The position numbers and the translations under genes were made by a program. Shown here one piece after another: positions 51,909 to 60,126 of a stretch of DNA of 64,000 nucleotides (its first letter is position 1; each line of letters opens with the position of its first letter). A model generated the notes under the pieces. The model worked only from the letters and a program-made list of their open reading frames with translations. It did no database searches and was not told where the DNA came from. Origin of the DNA: Anaerolineae bacterium (lineage in GTDB: Bacteria; Chloroflexota; Anaerolineae; Aggregatilineales; Aggregatilineaceae). The stretch is from the NCBI GenBank assembly GCA_018432315.1, contig JAHDLB010000013.1, forward strand, positions 1 to 64,000. Direction: 5' to 3'.

Positions 51909-51950
51909 CGCACGCCGGCGATCCTGCGCCGGTTTGGTGCGTGTTGTTCC
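51909..51950 (+). terminator. Intrinsic terminator after lexA
   Basis: CGCAC-GCCGGCG (51909-51920) pairs with CGCCGG-TTTG-GTGCG (51927-51941) through two stem blocks with one internal bulge, followed by TGTTGTTCC and further T-rich sequence. Confidence 0.65.
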
Positions 51951-52091
51951 GTCTGTTGTTCCCGCTCGCTGCCCCTCACTGATCGGTTGACGGTTTTTGG
52001 ATCCCCCTCGGCGCCCCTGGGCTGGCGCGGCCTCAGTGTGCTACATTCTCCTTGCAAACACTCGCACACGACCCAAGGAGGGTAGCAAGCC

Positions 52092-52550
52092 ATGCCACAG
52101 GTTGGAGCAAAAGCGCCCGATTTCGAGCTGAAGAACCAGGACAGCGAAACCGTGCGCCTGAGCGATTTTCGCGGCAAGAAGATCGTGTTGTTCGCCTTTC
52201 CGAAAGCGGGCACCAGCGGCTGCACCACCCAGGCGTGCGGCCTGCGCGACGAGTTCCCGCGGCTCGAAGGCGCCAACGCGATCGTGCTGGGCCTCAGCCC
52301 GGACCAGCCCGCCGATTTGTTGAAGTGGAAGCAGAAGGAAAACCTGCCCTACGATCTGCTCTCCGATCCCGATCACGCCGTGCTCGAGGCGTGGGGCGTG
52401 TGGGGCGAAAAGTCGATGTACGGCAAGACCTACATGGGTGTGATCCGTTCGCACTGGATCATCGACGAGGAAGGGACCGTGGTCGACGCCCAGGTCAAGG
52501 TCAGCCCGACGGAGAGCGTCGAGCGCGCGACTCGCTTCCTGGCCGGGTAA
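52092..52550 (+). CDS. bcp: Thioredoxin-dependent peroxiredoxin, Bcp/PrxQ type
   Basis: A 152-residue peroxidase that reduces H2O2 and organic peroxides with electrons from thioredoxin. APDFELKNQDSETVRLSDFRGKKIVLFAFP (shortened) opens the fold. The peroxidatic Cys lies in PKAGTSGCTTQACGLRD at about residue 42, fitting PxxxT-xxC, with the resolving Cys five residues on, as in PrxQ. The C-terminus RSHWIIDEEGTV is typical. AAGGAGG precedes the ATG by eight bases. Confidence 0.94.
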   Translation: MPQVGAKAPDFELKNQDSETVRLSDFRGKKIVLFAFPKAGTSGCTTQACGLRDEFPRLEGANAIVLGLSPDQPADLLKWKQKENLPYDLLSDPDHAVLEAWGVWGEKSMYGKTYMGVIRSHWIIDEEGTVVDAQVKVSPTESVERATRFLAG

Positions 52551-52557
52551 GGCGCGC

Positions 52558-53340
52558 TCAGGCCGTCACCGCGTAGACCAGGGCCGCCGCCAGCGCCAGG
52601 GCATACACCACCGACGCCATCGCCCAGTGTTGGAGCGGGTTCTGGTCTACGACCCGCAGCCCGGCTGCCGCCGCCGGGTCGGCCTGGATGTTGTAGCGCG
52701 GGCCGATGAACCAGGTCAGCACCAATCCCCCCACCAGCCCGCCGATGTGCCCGGCGTTGTCGATGCGAAAATCCGTCGCCGACGAAAAGACCCCCAGCGC
52801 GAGGTTGATCACCATCAGGATCACGAGCTGGTTGAGATGCTGGCGCCCCCGCTCGCCGTGCAGCGCGCGGTGCTGGTAGAAGTAGACCATTTCGGCGCCG
52901 AAGATCGCGAAGATGGCACCGGACGCCCCCACCGACGGCGCATCGGTGAAAATGAAGCTCGCCAGCGAGCCGGACAGCCCCCCCAGGAAGTAGATCACCG
53001 CAAACCGGGCGGTCCCGAACAGCGACTCGACGTCGCGGCCCAGCACGTACAGTGCATAGCCGTTGAACAGGATGTGCGTCAGGTTGAGGTGCAGAAACAT
53101 GGACGTGAACAGCCGGTAGTACTCGCCGTCCCGGATCGCGGGGTTGACCTTCGCCCAGTCCGAGAAGAACAGGTTGCGCTCCAGCGGCGTCAGGCTGAAC
53201 GTGTACAGGAAGATCAGGACGATCACCCCCAGCAGCGCGTACATCAGGCGCGGCTCGGCGATGGGCATCTGCACGGCGATGCGCCGAAAACCGCCGGGCG
53301 GCTGGTCTGGGGTTTGATCGGGGGGACGATTGGCAACCAT
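52558..53340 (-). CDS. Rhomboid-family intramembrane serine protease
   Basis: A 260-residue polytopic membrane protease with about six helices. The catalytic dyad is Ser140 in GASGAIFAIFG and His198 in NAGHIGGLVGG. The conserved LHLNLTHILFNGYALYVLGRDVE (shortened) loop and helix 2 of the family are present. An N-terminal cytoplasmic tail of 25 residues is Pro- and Gln-rich. Substrates unknown. Convergent with bcp, with a seven-base gap. Confidence 0.93.
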   Translation of the reverse strand: MVANRPPDQTPDQPPGGFRRIAVQMPIAEPRLMYALLGVIVLIFLYTFSLTPLERNLFFSDWAKVNPAIRDGEYYRLFTSMFLHLNLTHILFNGYALYVLGRDVESLFGTARFAVIYFLGGLSGSLASFIFTDAPSVGASGAIFAIFGAEMVYFYQHRALHGERGRQHLNQLVILMVINLALGVFSSATDFRIDNAGHIGGLVGGLVLTWFIGPRYNIQADPAAAAGLRVVDQNPLQHWAMASVVYALALAAALVYAVTA

Positions 53341-53548
53341 CCGGACAACCTCGATTCCGAAAACGATACGCGCGCGTGCGCGTCTACCATCAACCTACGC
53401 AGATTCTACCCAAACGTTCCGCGCTTCCCCACCGGGCCCGTTAGAAACCCATAAGTTCGGGCGCAAACCGTCGTTTTGCTTGCCAGAATGGCTGTACTTG
53501 ATATATTTCGTCTTCAGGCACCCGCCACTATAGCATCAGGAGAAGGTT

Positions 53549-53980
53549 ATGCCTACCTATGAGTTTCGCTGCAACGCCTGCCGCCGGAAGGTGACGGTCA
53601 CCACCAAGACCTACAGCGAATACGACGCGCTCACCCCGGCCTGCACCCACTGCGGCAGCACCGATCTCACCCGGCTGATCTCGCGCGTCGCGATCAAGAA
53701 GTCGCCGATCTCGCGCATGATGTCCGGCGGCTGGGAAGACGACGACGCCTTCGACGACCTGGAAGATGCCGATCCGCGCACGATGGCGCACGTGCTGCGC
53801 GAGATGAGCGCCGAGGTGGGGGAAGACATGGGGCCGGAGTTCGAAGAGGTGGTCGACCGGTTGGAGCGCGGCGAAAGCCCAGAGGAGATTGAAGCCACTA
53901 TGCCCGACCTGGCCGATGATGACGGGGGGGATTTTGGCGCCGCCGGTGCGGGCGCAGACGACAGCCTGCCCCCGGTCTAG
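53549..53980 (+). CDS. FmdB-family zinc-ribbon regulatory protein
   Basis: A 143-residue protein. MPTYEFRCNACRRKVTV and ACTHCGSTDLTRLIS form the FmdB/CxxC-CxxC zinc ribbon (Cys8, 11, 32, 35). The remainder is acidic: a helical region with AHVLREMSAEVGEDMGPEFEEVVDRLERGESPEEIEA (shortened) and a tail DDDGGDF. This longer, acidic form is common in Chloroflexota. Function is unknown; FmdB was linked to formamidase regulation. AGGAGAAGG precedes the ATG. It overlaps the convergent tmk by four bases. Confidence 0.88.
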   Translation: MPTYEFRCNACRRKVTVTTKTYSEYDALTPACTHCGSTDLTRLISRVAIKKSPISRMMSGGWEDDDAFDDLEDADPRTMAHVLREMSAEVGEDMGPEFEEVVDRLERGESPEEIEATMPDLADDDGGDFGAAGAGADDSLPPV

Positions 53981-54615
53981 GCGGTATCCGGCGCGGGAAG
54001 CCGCGTGTAGACGGCGTCCCGGATCTGGCCCTGGATCGACTCGCGGTCCCCAGCGCCCGACAGCGCGACCCAGCGATCCGGCGCTTCAGCGACGAGCGCG
54101 AGGTAGCCTTCGCGCACGCGTTGGTGAAAGGCCAGCGACTCGGCATCGAGCCGGTTCCACTCTGCGCCGTCCTGCGCGGCTTGCTGGCGGCGGCGCAGCC
54201 CCTCTTCGGCGGTGATGTCCAGGTAAATCGTCAGGTCCGGCTGCAGGCCGCCGGTGGCAAAGGCCAGGATGATCCGCAGTGTGGGCAGGTCCAGCCCGCG
54301 CCCATAGCCCTGGTAAGCGAGCGTGCTGTCGGCGTAGCGGTCGCACACCACGATCTGGCCCGCCGCCAGCCTGGGGCGGATCTCCTGGGCGACGAGCTGG
54401 GCGCGCGACGCGGCATACAGCAGGATCTCGGTGTGGGGATGCATCCCCTCGTTGCCCAGGTCGTGAACCACCGCGCGGATCTGGTCGCCGATGGGTGTCC
54501 CGCCCGGCTCGCGCGTCTGGTAGACGGCATAGCCCCGCGCGCGCAGGTCATCGACCAGCATCGCCACTTGGGTGGATTTGCCGCTGCCGTCCGGCCCTTC
54601 AAACGTGATGAACAT
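53977..54615 (-). CDS. tmk: Thymidylate kinase
   Basis: A 212-residue kinase that phosphorylates dTMP. P-loop FEGPDGSGKST (residues 5-15), TREPGGTPIGD, the DR motif CDRYADSTLAYQGYGRG (shortened) and the LID region RRRQQAAQDGAEWNRLD are all in place, indicating the type with LID arginines. ATG 54615 starts two bases after the upstream stop. The longer upstream reading is a shadow. Confidence 0.96.
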   Translation of the reverse strand: MFITFEGPDGSGKSTQVAMLVDDLRARGYAVYQTREPGGTPIGDQIRAVVHDLGNEGMHPHTEILLYAASRAQLVAQEIRPRLAAGQIVVCDRYADSTLAYQGYGRGLDLPTLRIILAFATGGLQPDLTIYLDITAEEGLRRRQQAAQDGAEWNRLDAESLAFHQRVREGYLALVAEAPDRWVALSGAGDRESIQGQIRDAVYTRLPAPDTA

Positions 54616-54617
54616 GG

Positions 54618-55169
54618 CTACTGCACTTGAATCTCCAGCGGCGCGCGGCGGGCCCGCGATACCGGGACGATCCCCAGGACGTCGTTCTCGATCCAAACCG
54701 TGACGTCGCCCTCGTACAGGCCGGGCTGGGTCGCGGTCAGGGTGAGGGTGAGCGTGAAGATGGTACCCTCCGCCATATCCTGGTCGAGGGAGAACTCGCT
54801 CCACGCCCCGTAGATCGGGTAGTCGCGCTCGGTGATGGAGCGGAACGGCGGATCGCTGCGGACGACCGACAGGCCATCCAGCAGGCTCTGGTCGAGCCCG
54901 ACGCCGTTCAGCGCGACCGGGTCCAGGCTCACGTTCTCGACGTTCACCGCGATGGTGAATTCCTCGTTGGCGGCGACCGTCCGGCGGTTGGTGTCGAGCT
55001 GGACACGGATGTCGTTCGGCTCGCCGGCCAGCGTGATCAGCAGGCCGGCCACAGCGCCCACGCAGATCACCAGCACAGTCAATATCCACAACAGCGGCCA
55101 ACAGCCACGCCGGCGGCGCGGACGATCTTCGACGCGTTCTCTCGGGCTCACGGGCTGCTCCTGAATCAA
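54618..55169 (-). CDS. Membrane-anchored protein of unknown function upstream of tmk
   Basis: A 183-residue protein. A basic tail (PRERVEDRPRRRRG) precedes one hydrophobic helix (residues 23-48, CWPLLWILTVLVICVGAVAGLLI). An extracytoplasmic beta-rich domain of about 130 residues follows, with alternating strands (IRVQLDTNRRTVAANEEFTIAVNVENVS shortened; FTLTLTLTATQPGLYEGDVTVWI), like an immunoglobulin-type or DUF11-like domain. It is two bases from tmk and surely co-transcribed. No known family was recognised. Confidence 0.65.
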   Translation of the reverse strand: MIQEQPVSPRERVEDRPRRRRGCWPLLWILTVLVICVGAVAGLLITLAGEPNDIRVQLDTNRRTVAANEEFTIAVNVENVSLDPVALNGVGLDQSLLDGLSVVRSDPPFRSITERDYPIYGAWSEFSLDQDMAEGTIFTLTLTLTATQPGLYEGDVTVWIENDVLGIVPVSRARRAPLEIQVQ

Positions 55170-55252
55170 AATCGCCGGTCGGGGGTGGCCGACCGGCGAC
55201 AGGTCCGACTGGGGGTGATTGTACCGGCAGGCAGCACGAACTGCCAGCCCGG

Positions 55253-56881
55253 TCAGGGCCGCGCCGGCTCGTCGCGGAAGATGCGCACGCGCCGCTGCGG
55301 CTCGTTGCCGTAGCTGTGCGATATCAGGTGCGCCGCGCGCGCCATTTCGTGCTGCTTGCGCCGAATGTACGCCGCCTGCGGAGACAGATCGATCGATCGC
55401 GCGCCGTTCTTGATCCGGCGGATCGCCTCTTCGGCCTCACGCATGGCGACCCCAAAAGGGTCGTGCTGTTCATCTCCGTACAACTGGAACACGTCCACCA
55501 GAAAATCTTCCATCTGGGTGACCGTGTTGGCGCGCAGCACGTAGATCGAGATGCCCATCCGCTCCGCGTCGACGATCAGGCGCGGGCGGCGGCGGTAGTA
55601 GTTCTTGAGCGTAACCAGCGCCTGGGCCGCTTCGAGATCGTCCACGATCTCGATCGGCACGCGAAGCTGCTTGGCGACCTGCGCCAGCCGGTTGCGCGCC
55701 ACGCCATACGGGAAGACGTGCAGCGTTTGCAGCCAGCGCCCGCCCGACGTCATGGCCGGTTCGAACGGCTCGGCGCGGTCGTACTGCCGCGAGCGATCCG
55801 GCTCGGGACGCGGCTCGCGCCCGTCCCGCGAGCGCGGGCCGTTGCGGCGGGAGCCGTTGCGCTGGCCGAAGGCGTGCTCGGGCTGCGCGCTCTCGATCTG
55901 GATCTCGCCGCTGCTGGCCCGGTGCCGGATCTCGACCGGCAGCGGGCGCCCGCGCAGGTTGGCATCGACCGCGGCGGCCACGTCCTCCAGCACCACCAGC
56001 CGGTGGCGCGTCTGAATCTCGATCAGCACATTGAAGGTCGGGGGCGCGCGCCGTTCCAGCACGGTTTTCTGCGTGCCGCGCCGCCGGGCTTCTTCGTCGG
56101 AGAGCGTGACCGATTCGATCCCGCCGACCAGGTCGGACAGGGTGGGATTCAGCAGCAGGTTATCCAGCGTCTGACCGTGCGCGGTGCCGATCAACTGCAC
56201 GCCGCGCTCGGCGATCGTGCGGGCGGCCTGCGCTTCCAGCTCGCGCCCGATCTCGTCGATCACGATCGTCTCGGGGTTGTGGTTCTCCACCGCCTCGATC
56301 ATCACCTCGTGCTGGAGCAGCGGCTTGGCAACCTGCATCCGGCGCGCCCGGCCCACCGCGGGGTGGGGCACGTCGCCGTCGCCGCCGATCTCGTTCGACG
56401 TATCGACGATCACCACGCGCCGCGACTCGGCCAGGACGCGCGCCGCTTCGCGCAGCAGCGTCGTCTTGCCCACGCCGGGTGGGCCCAGCAGCAGCACGTT
56501 GTTGCCGGCCTCGACGATATCCTGAATGATGTCGATGGTGCCGTAGACCGCGCGCCCGACGCGGCAGGTCAGCCCGACGATGTGGCCGCGCCGGTTGCGG
56601 ATCGCGCTGATGCGGTGCAGCGTGCGCTCGATCCCCGCGCGGTTGTCGTCGTCGAACTCGCCCACGCGCTGAGCCACGTAGTTGATCGTGTCGGCGGTGA
56701 CTTCGCCATCGTCGAGGACGATCTCATCCTCGACGAAACGTGCGGTCGGCACGCGTCCCAGGTCCAGAATTACCTCGAGCAGATCGTCTTCGTCGCGATC
56801 GAGCGCGTTCAGCGCTTTGACGAGGTAATCGGGCAGGACGGCTTTGAGTTGGTCAAGGTCATCTGTTATTCGACGTTCCAT
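55253..56881 (-). CDS. R3H-domain AAA ATPase, Ycf45/SpoIIIAA-like
   Basis: A 542-residue protein. Residues 1-90 are a helical N-terminus. Residues 100-300 are an ATPase core with Walker A LGPPGVGKTTLLREAAR (shortened; about 130-138), Walker B TIVIDEIG and arginine-rich ends, closely following Ycf45 and SpoIIIAA. A Ser/Arg-rich linker (residues 345-375) comes next. The last 60 residues hold an R3H single-stranded nucleic-acid-binding motif, RRKQHEMARAAHLISHSYG and RRVRIF. The role is unknown; ATP-dependent RNA or ssDNA handling is likely. It overlaps the upstream gene by 23 bases. Confidence 0.85.
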   Translation of the reverse strand: MERRITDDLDQLKAVLPDYLVKALNALDRDEDDLLEVILDLGRVPTARFVEDEIVLDDGEVTADTINYVAQRVGEFDDDNRAGIERTLHRISAIRNRRGHIVGLTCRVGRAVYGTIDIIQDIVEAGNNVLLLGPPGVGKTTLLREAARVLAESRRVVIVDTSNEIGGDGDVPHPAVGRARRMQVAKPLLQHEVMIEAVENHNPETIVIDEIGRELEAQAARTIAERGVQLIGTAHGQTLDNLLLNPTLSDLVGGIESVTLSDEEARRRGTQKTVLERRAPPTFNVLIEIQTRHRLVVLEDVAAAVDANLRGRPLPVEIRHRASSGEIQIESAQPEHAFGQRNGSRRNGPRSRDGREPRPEPDRSRQYDRAEPFEPAMTSGGRWLQTLHVFPYGVARNRLAQVAKQLRVPIEIVDDLEAAQALVTLKNYYRRRPRLIVDAERMGISIYVLRANTVTQMEDFLVDVFQLYGDEQHDPFGVAMREAEEAIRRIKNGARSIDLSPQAAYIRRKQHEMARAAHLISHSYGNEPQRRVRIFRDEPARP

Positions 56882-57917
56882 AGGGTTCGTGTTGTCTCAA
56901 TCTTCTGCTGGGACGCTTCCAGAGCGTCGCCCAGCCTGCTCGGTTTGGGTTGTGGCGCCCAGCGGCACGTTTGTGCATGGGCAGCGGTCGGTCGACGACC
57001 GGGGGCCGCAGGTGATTCGGCTCCAGGCCGGGCAGGGCCACCGGCTCGGTGCGCTCCACCCGTACAAGGGTGTACTTAACCATCAAGGCCTGATGTAACC
57101 ATGGCTCAAACTCCACTTGTTCTAACGCGCCTCGCAGCCAGTCCTGGTACGCTCGCGCGTACAGATAGACCGGCAGATGAGCCGCGCGCGGCAAAACCGC
57201 CAGGGCCGATGAGATGATCGCCGGGGCCTGCTCGTACACTTCGGGATGGAAGTACGGCTTGATCACGATCCCGGACTTCCCCTCGGTCACGGCGAGGTAT
57301 CCCGCCATGTGCCCGTCGCGCTCGTAAACCAGCCCGCTACCCTCGGCGCCCGGCAGCGGGTCCGCCTGTTGGAGCAGGCGCGGCACGGTGTTCGCGTGCA
57401 GCGTGCTGATCGCGAACGTGTCGTGCGGCGCTTCGGGCCGCAGCAGGTTGTGCGCCACGGCGGGCACCGGCGCGGGATGGCGCCGCATGATCACCTGCCG
57501 CGAGTAAACGGCAAACCCGGCCATCCGGAACGACACGAACACCGGGTGATCCTCGGCGACTTCCGCGTTGACCAGGTGCGCGCCGCGCTTGCCCGCCTCG
57601 AACGCGATCGCTTCGAGCAACCGCGTCCAGTCGTACATATCGCCCTCTTGCGGTTCGGGAGCCAGAAACGCGAGGTGCGCGACCGGGTCGCCCGCGCGGT
57701 GCCGGAACTGGCCGACATAGCCGCTGTCGCCGTTGCGCATGACCAGCGTCGGAGCGCCCAGGTCGGCGAGAGGCACGGAGAACAGCAGCGCATCTTCCAT
57801 GCCGTGAATGCCGCGCGTGAGCGCCGCCGACATGTCGAGCGGCAGGCGCTGTGGCATGACGCGCCGCACCAGCGGCAGGTCGAGCGGTGTTAGCGACCGT
57901 GGATCCGACTTAGGCAT
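56859..57917 (-). CDS. GNAT-like protein upstream of the R3H ATPase
   Basis: A 352-residue protein, opening with LTPLDLPLVRRVMPQRLPLDMSAALTRG (shortened). Two halves each recall an acetyltransferase fold: the first has LVMRNGDSGYVGQFRHRAGDPVAHLAFL (shortened), the second has FAISTLHANTVPRLLQQADPLPG and GLVYERDGHMAGYLAV. The acetyl-CoA loop is not well conserved, so activity is uncertain. The C-terminal 45 residues are Arg/Pro-rich and overlap the start of the R3H ATPase gene. A TTAAAA-17-TATACT promoter lies about 130 bases upstream (minus strand, 58072-58044). Confidence 0.55.
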   Translation of the reverse strand: MPKSDPRSLTPLDLPLVRRVMPQRLPLDMSAALTRGIHGMEDALLFSVPLADLGAPTLVMRNGDSGYVGQFRHRAGDPVAHLAFLAPEPQEGDMYDWTRLLEAIAFEAGKRGAHLVNAEVAEDHPVFVSFRMAGFAVYSRQVIMRRHPAPVPAVAHNLLRPEAPHDTFAISTLHANTVPRLLQQADPLPGAEGSGLVYERDGHMAGYLAVTEGKSGIVIKPYFHPEVYEQAPAIISSALAVLPRAAHLPVYLYARAYQDWLRGALEQVEFEPWLHQALMVKYTLVRVERTEPVALPGLEPNHLRPPVVDRPLPMHKRAAGRHNPNRAGWATLWKRPSRRLRQHEPYGTSNNR

Positions 57918-58268
57918 GTCACTCCATGCACACCCGGCAAGGACACGCCCGGAAGGCCAGGCGCATCATCTCAAACGTGACCGATTGCCAGGATACCTCG
58001 TCAGGAGCGTGTTCCGCACTTGAGCCGCGGACCGAATACGGGAAGTATACTCTCATCTCAGTATCATTTTAACATCAGGCGACAGGCGCTGACAATAGCC
58101 GGTTCGTTAAGGGGGGGGATTTCAAGGAAGTTTGCGAAAAAGGGAGTAGACTAAGGTTTGTCCGAGAAAGCAAGCGGCCCCGTGGCTTGAGGGTGAGCCC
58201 CTGAAACATCGTGCAGGGTGATATCTCAGTCGTCTGTGATTGCCACTATGAACAAGGAGTGATGTTTC
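57918..58268. other. 351-base intergenic region with a possible structured leader
   Basis: The left part holds the minus-strand promoter TTAAAA-17-TATACT (58072-58044) of the GNAT-like gene. The right part precedes the VOC gene. Bases 58140-58195 contain AAAGGGAGTAG and, 36 bases on, TGGCTTGAGGGTGAGCC, a hairpin. The pair AAGGGGAGUAG/CUUGAGG is the conserved core of yybP-ykoY (manganese) riboswitches, here with one base missing and compact spacing. GATTTCA (58118-58124) can pair with TGAAA (58202-58206) to close the region. This is weak evidence. A run of eight G (58111-58118) is also notable. No ORF is supported. Confidence 0.3.
58044..58072 (-). promoter_or_regulatory. Promoter of the GNAT-like/R3H operon
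   Basis: On the minus strand TTAAAA (58072-58067), 17 bases, TATACT (58049-58044). It would give a leader of about 120 bases before the start codon at 57917. Confidence 0.45.
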
Positions 58269-58712
58269 ATGACATCCCCCAAACCGTTGTTACGCAAGAT
58301 AGATTGCATTGAGTTTTATGTCTCTGATTTGGATGCTGGCATCCAGTTTTACTGCCATCACCTGGGTCTCGAACTTAACTGGCGGACTCCGACATCCGCA
58401 GGATTACGGCTTCCCGAAAACGATGCCGAAATTGTCCTGCAAACGGAACGACAACACCGTGATGTGGATATACTTGTCGATGCGGCGGACGAGGCCGCGC
58501 GCCGCTTTGTGCAGGCTGGGGGGACTATCCTTGTGCCACCCTTTGACATTCAAATTGGCAGGGGGGCTGTCGTGGCAGATCCATGGGGAAACCGATTTGT
58601 GCTCCTAGATCTATCGAAAGGTTTACTAAAGACTGACGAGCAGAAAAATGTAATCGGCAATGAGGATCCGGCTCAACCGTCATCATCCGGTTCAAAGTCC
58701 GCCGGACCATGA
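58269..58712 (+). CDS. VOC-family (glyoxalase/bleomycin-resistance fold) protein
   Basis: A 147-residue protein. The vicinal-oxygen-chelate fold is clear: LLRKIDCIEFYVSDLDAGIQFYCHHLGLELNWR (shortened), then GLRLPENDAEIVLQTE, VDILVDAADEAARRFVQAGG and VADPWGNRFVLLDLSKG. Two short repeats make one module; activity needs a dimer and a metal (a His/Glu set). Substrate unknown. AAGGAGTG precedes the ATG by eight bases. Its base composition is visibly lower in GC and its codon use is looser than that of its neighbours, which suggests recent acquisition. Confidence 0.85.
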   Translation: MTSPKPLLRKIDCIEFYVSDLDAGIQFYCHHLGLELNWRTPTSAGLRLPENDAEIVLQTERQHRDVDILVDAADEAARRFVQAGGTILVPPFDIQIGRGAVVADPWGNRFVLLDLSKGLLKTDEQKNVIGNEDPAQPSSSGSKSAGP

Positions 58713-58795
58713 CCTCAACTGACAAGCATCCGTTCAGACGAGGATCCCCGCTGCCCGTTGAGCCCGTTCCGCCCCCTGCGCCGCCGAGTCCACGG

Positions 58796-58824
58796 TTGAC
58801 AACGCGTGTCGAATCCGCTACTAT
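58796..58824 (+). promoter_or_regulatory. Promoter of the SRP RNA gene
   Basis: TTGACA (58796-58801), 17 bases, TACTAT (58819-58824). Start near 58831, about 55 bases before the core helix, so the RNA may be processed at its 5' end or have a longer leader. Confidence 0.75.
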
Positions 58825-58886
58825 CCTCGCATGACAGCCTGACTATGAGGCAACATGTACCACGCAGTGTTACGGTGGATTGTTGG

Positions 58887-59004
58887 CAGGTTGCTCGGAC
58901 TGGGTCCTGCGCGGCAGGGCGTCCGAACCGTGTCAGGGCCGGAAGGCAGCAGCACTAAGGATTTCACCCTGGGTGCCGCAGGAGCGCCTGGCCCGAGCAA
59001 CCTG
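58887..59004 (+). ncRNA. ffs: Signal recognition particle RNA, small bacterial type
   Basis: The terminal helix pairs CAGGTTGCTCGG (58887-58898) with CCGAGCAACCTG (58993-59004), a perfect 12-bp match. The apex carries the universally conserved core with the GGAA tetraloop (GTCAGGGCCGGAAGGCAG, 58932-58949) and CAGCACTAAGG after it. This is the 4.5S-like RNA that binds Ffh and targets membrane proteins. Size is about 118 bases. A TTTTT run follows at 59018-59022. Ends are estimated from the closing helix. Confidence 0.95.
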
Positions 59005-59057
59005 CTCGCAATCGCCGTTTTTGTTTGGTCCACAAGCTGACTGGGCTGACGTAACCG

Positions 59058-60119
59058 ATGTCCGATATACCTGAACATGCGCCGCGCCGGCGGCGACCAC
59101 GAGTCTGGCTGGTGCGGGGAGGGCTGGCCGTAGCCGCCCTGGCCGGGGCCGGGCTCTTCCTGACCTACACGACCCAATCCGCCATCACCATCCACGTCGA
59201 CGGCCAGGTGATCCATCACCGCACCTGGGCCGGGACGGTTGGCGGCGCGCTCGAAGAAGCGGGCGTGCGGCTGGCCCCCGAAGACGTCGTCGCGCCCGCG
59301 CTGGACGACTCTCTGAGCGGCGGCATGACGATCACCGTGACCAGGGCGCGCGCGGTCGCGCTGGAGGCCGATGGCCGGCTCCAGCAGATCCGCACCCAGG
59401 CGACTCACCCGCTCGACGTGCTGCACGAACGGTCGATCGCGCTCGATCCGCACGACGTCATCCAGGTCAATGGCCGCACCTATTCGCCCGACGCGCTGGA
59501 CGATCACCCCTGGGACACCGCCCCGGCGATCATTCGCGTCGTGCGCAGCGTGCGCCTGACGGTGGTCGACAATGGCCGCGCCCGCGAGGTCTACACCACG
59601 CGGCCCGACGTCGGCGGCGCGCTGGATGCCGCCGGGATCACGCTCTACCTGGCGGACCGGGTGACGCCCGGCTTCAGCACCCTGGTGGCCGAGGGCATGA
59701 CGATCCGGATAGAGCGGTCGGTCCCGGTGACGGTGCTGGTCGATGGCCGCCGGCTGGACACGCGCGCCCGCGGCGCCCAGGTGAGTGACGCGCTGGCGAG
59801 CATCGGGATCGCGCCGGTGGGCCTGGACTATACGATCCCCGACCTGGATGATCCGCTGGTGCCGGAGATGACGATCGAAGTGGTGCGTGTCAGCGAGGCA
59901 ATCGCTATCGAGCGCGAGCCGGTGCCCTTCGTGACGATCGAGCGACCCGACCCGGACCTGCCACGCGGCGAGCAGCGCGTGATCGAGGCGGGCGCCGAGG
60001 GCCTGCGCGAGCGGCGCGTGCGCGTGCGCACCGAAAACGGGCGTGAAGTCAGCCGCGAGGTCGAGAGTGAGACGATCATCCAGCCGCCCACCCCGCGCGT
60101 GATCGCCGTGGGAGGCTAA
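59058..60119 (+). CDS. DUF348 and G5 domain membrane-anchored protein (YabE-like, no lytic domain)
   Basis: A 353-residue protein. A basic tail (RRRRPRVW) and one helix (residues 20-40) anchor it. Four ubiquitin-like DUF348 repeats follow (SAITIHVDGQVIHHRTWAG near 44, VALEADGRLQQIRT near 96, SVRLTVVDNGRAREVYT near 160 and SVPVTVLVDGRRLDTRA near 220). A G5 domain (PVPFVTIERPDPDLPRGEQRVIEAG shortened; residues 285-345) is last. YabE/Rpf proteins add a C-terminal 3D or transglycosylase domain, which is absent here. It lies eight bases before rsmA, the order known from Bacillus (yabE-rnmV-ksgA). Confidence 0.88.
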   Translation: MSDIPEHAPRRRRPRVWLVRGGLAVAALAGAGLFLTYTTQSAITIHVDGQVIHHRTWAGTVGGALEEAGVRLAPEDVVAPALDDSLSGGMTITVTRARAVALEADGRLQQIRTQATHPLDVLHERSIALDPHDVIQVNGRTYSPDALDDHPWDTAPAIIRVVRSVRLTVVDNGRAREVYTTRPDVGGALDAAGITLYLADRVTPGFSTLVAEGMTIRIERSVPVTVLVDGRRLDTRARGAQVSDALASIGIAPVGLDYTIPDLDDPLVPEMTIEVVRVSEAIAIEREPVPFVTIERPDPDLPRGEQRVIEAGAEGLRERRVRVRTENGREVSREVESETIIQPPTPRVIAVGG

Positions 60120-60126
60120 CCCGACC

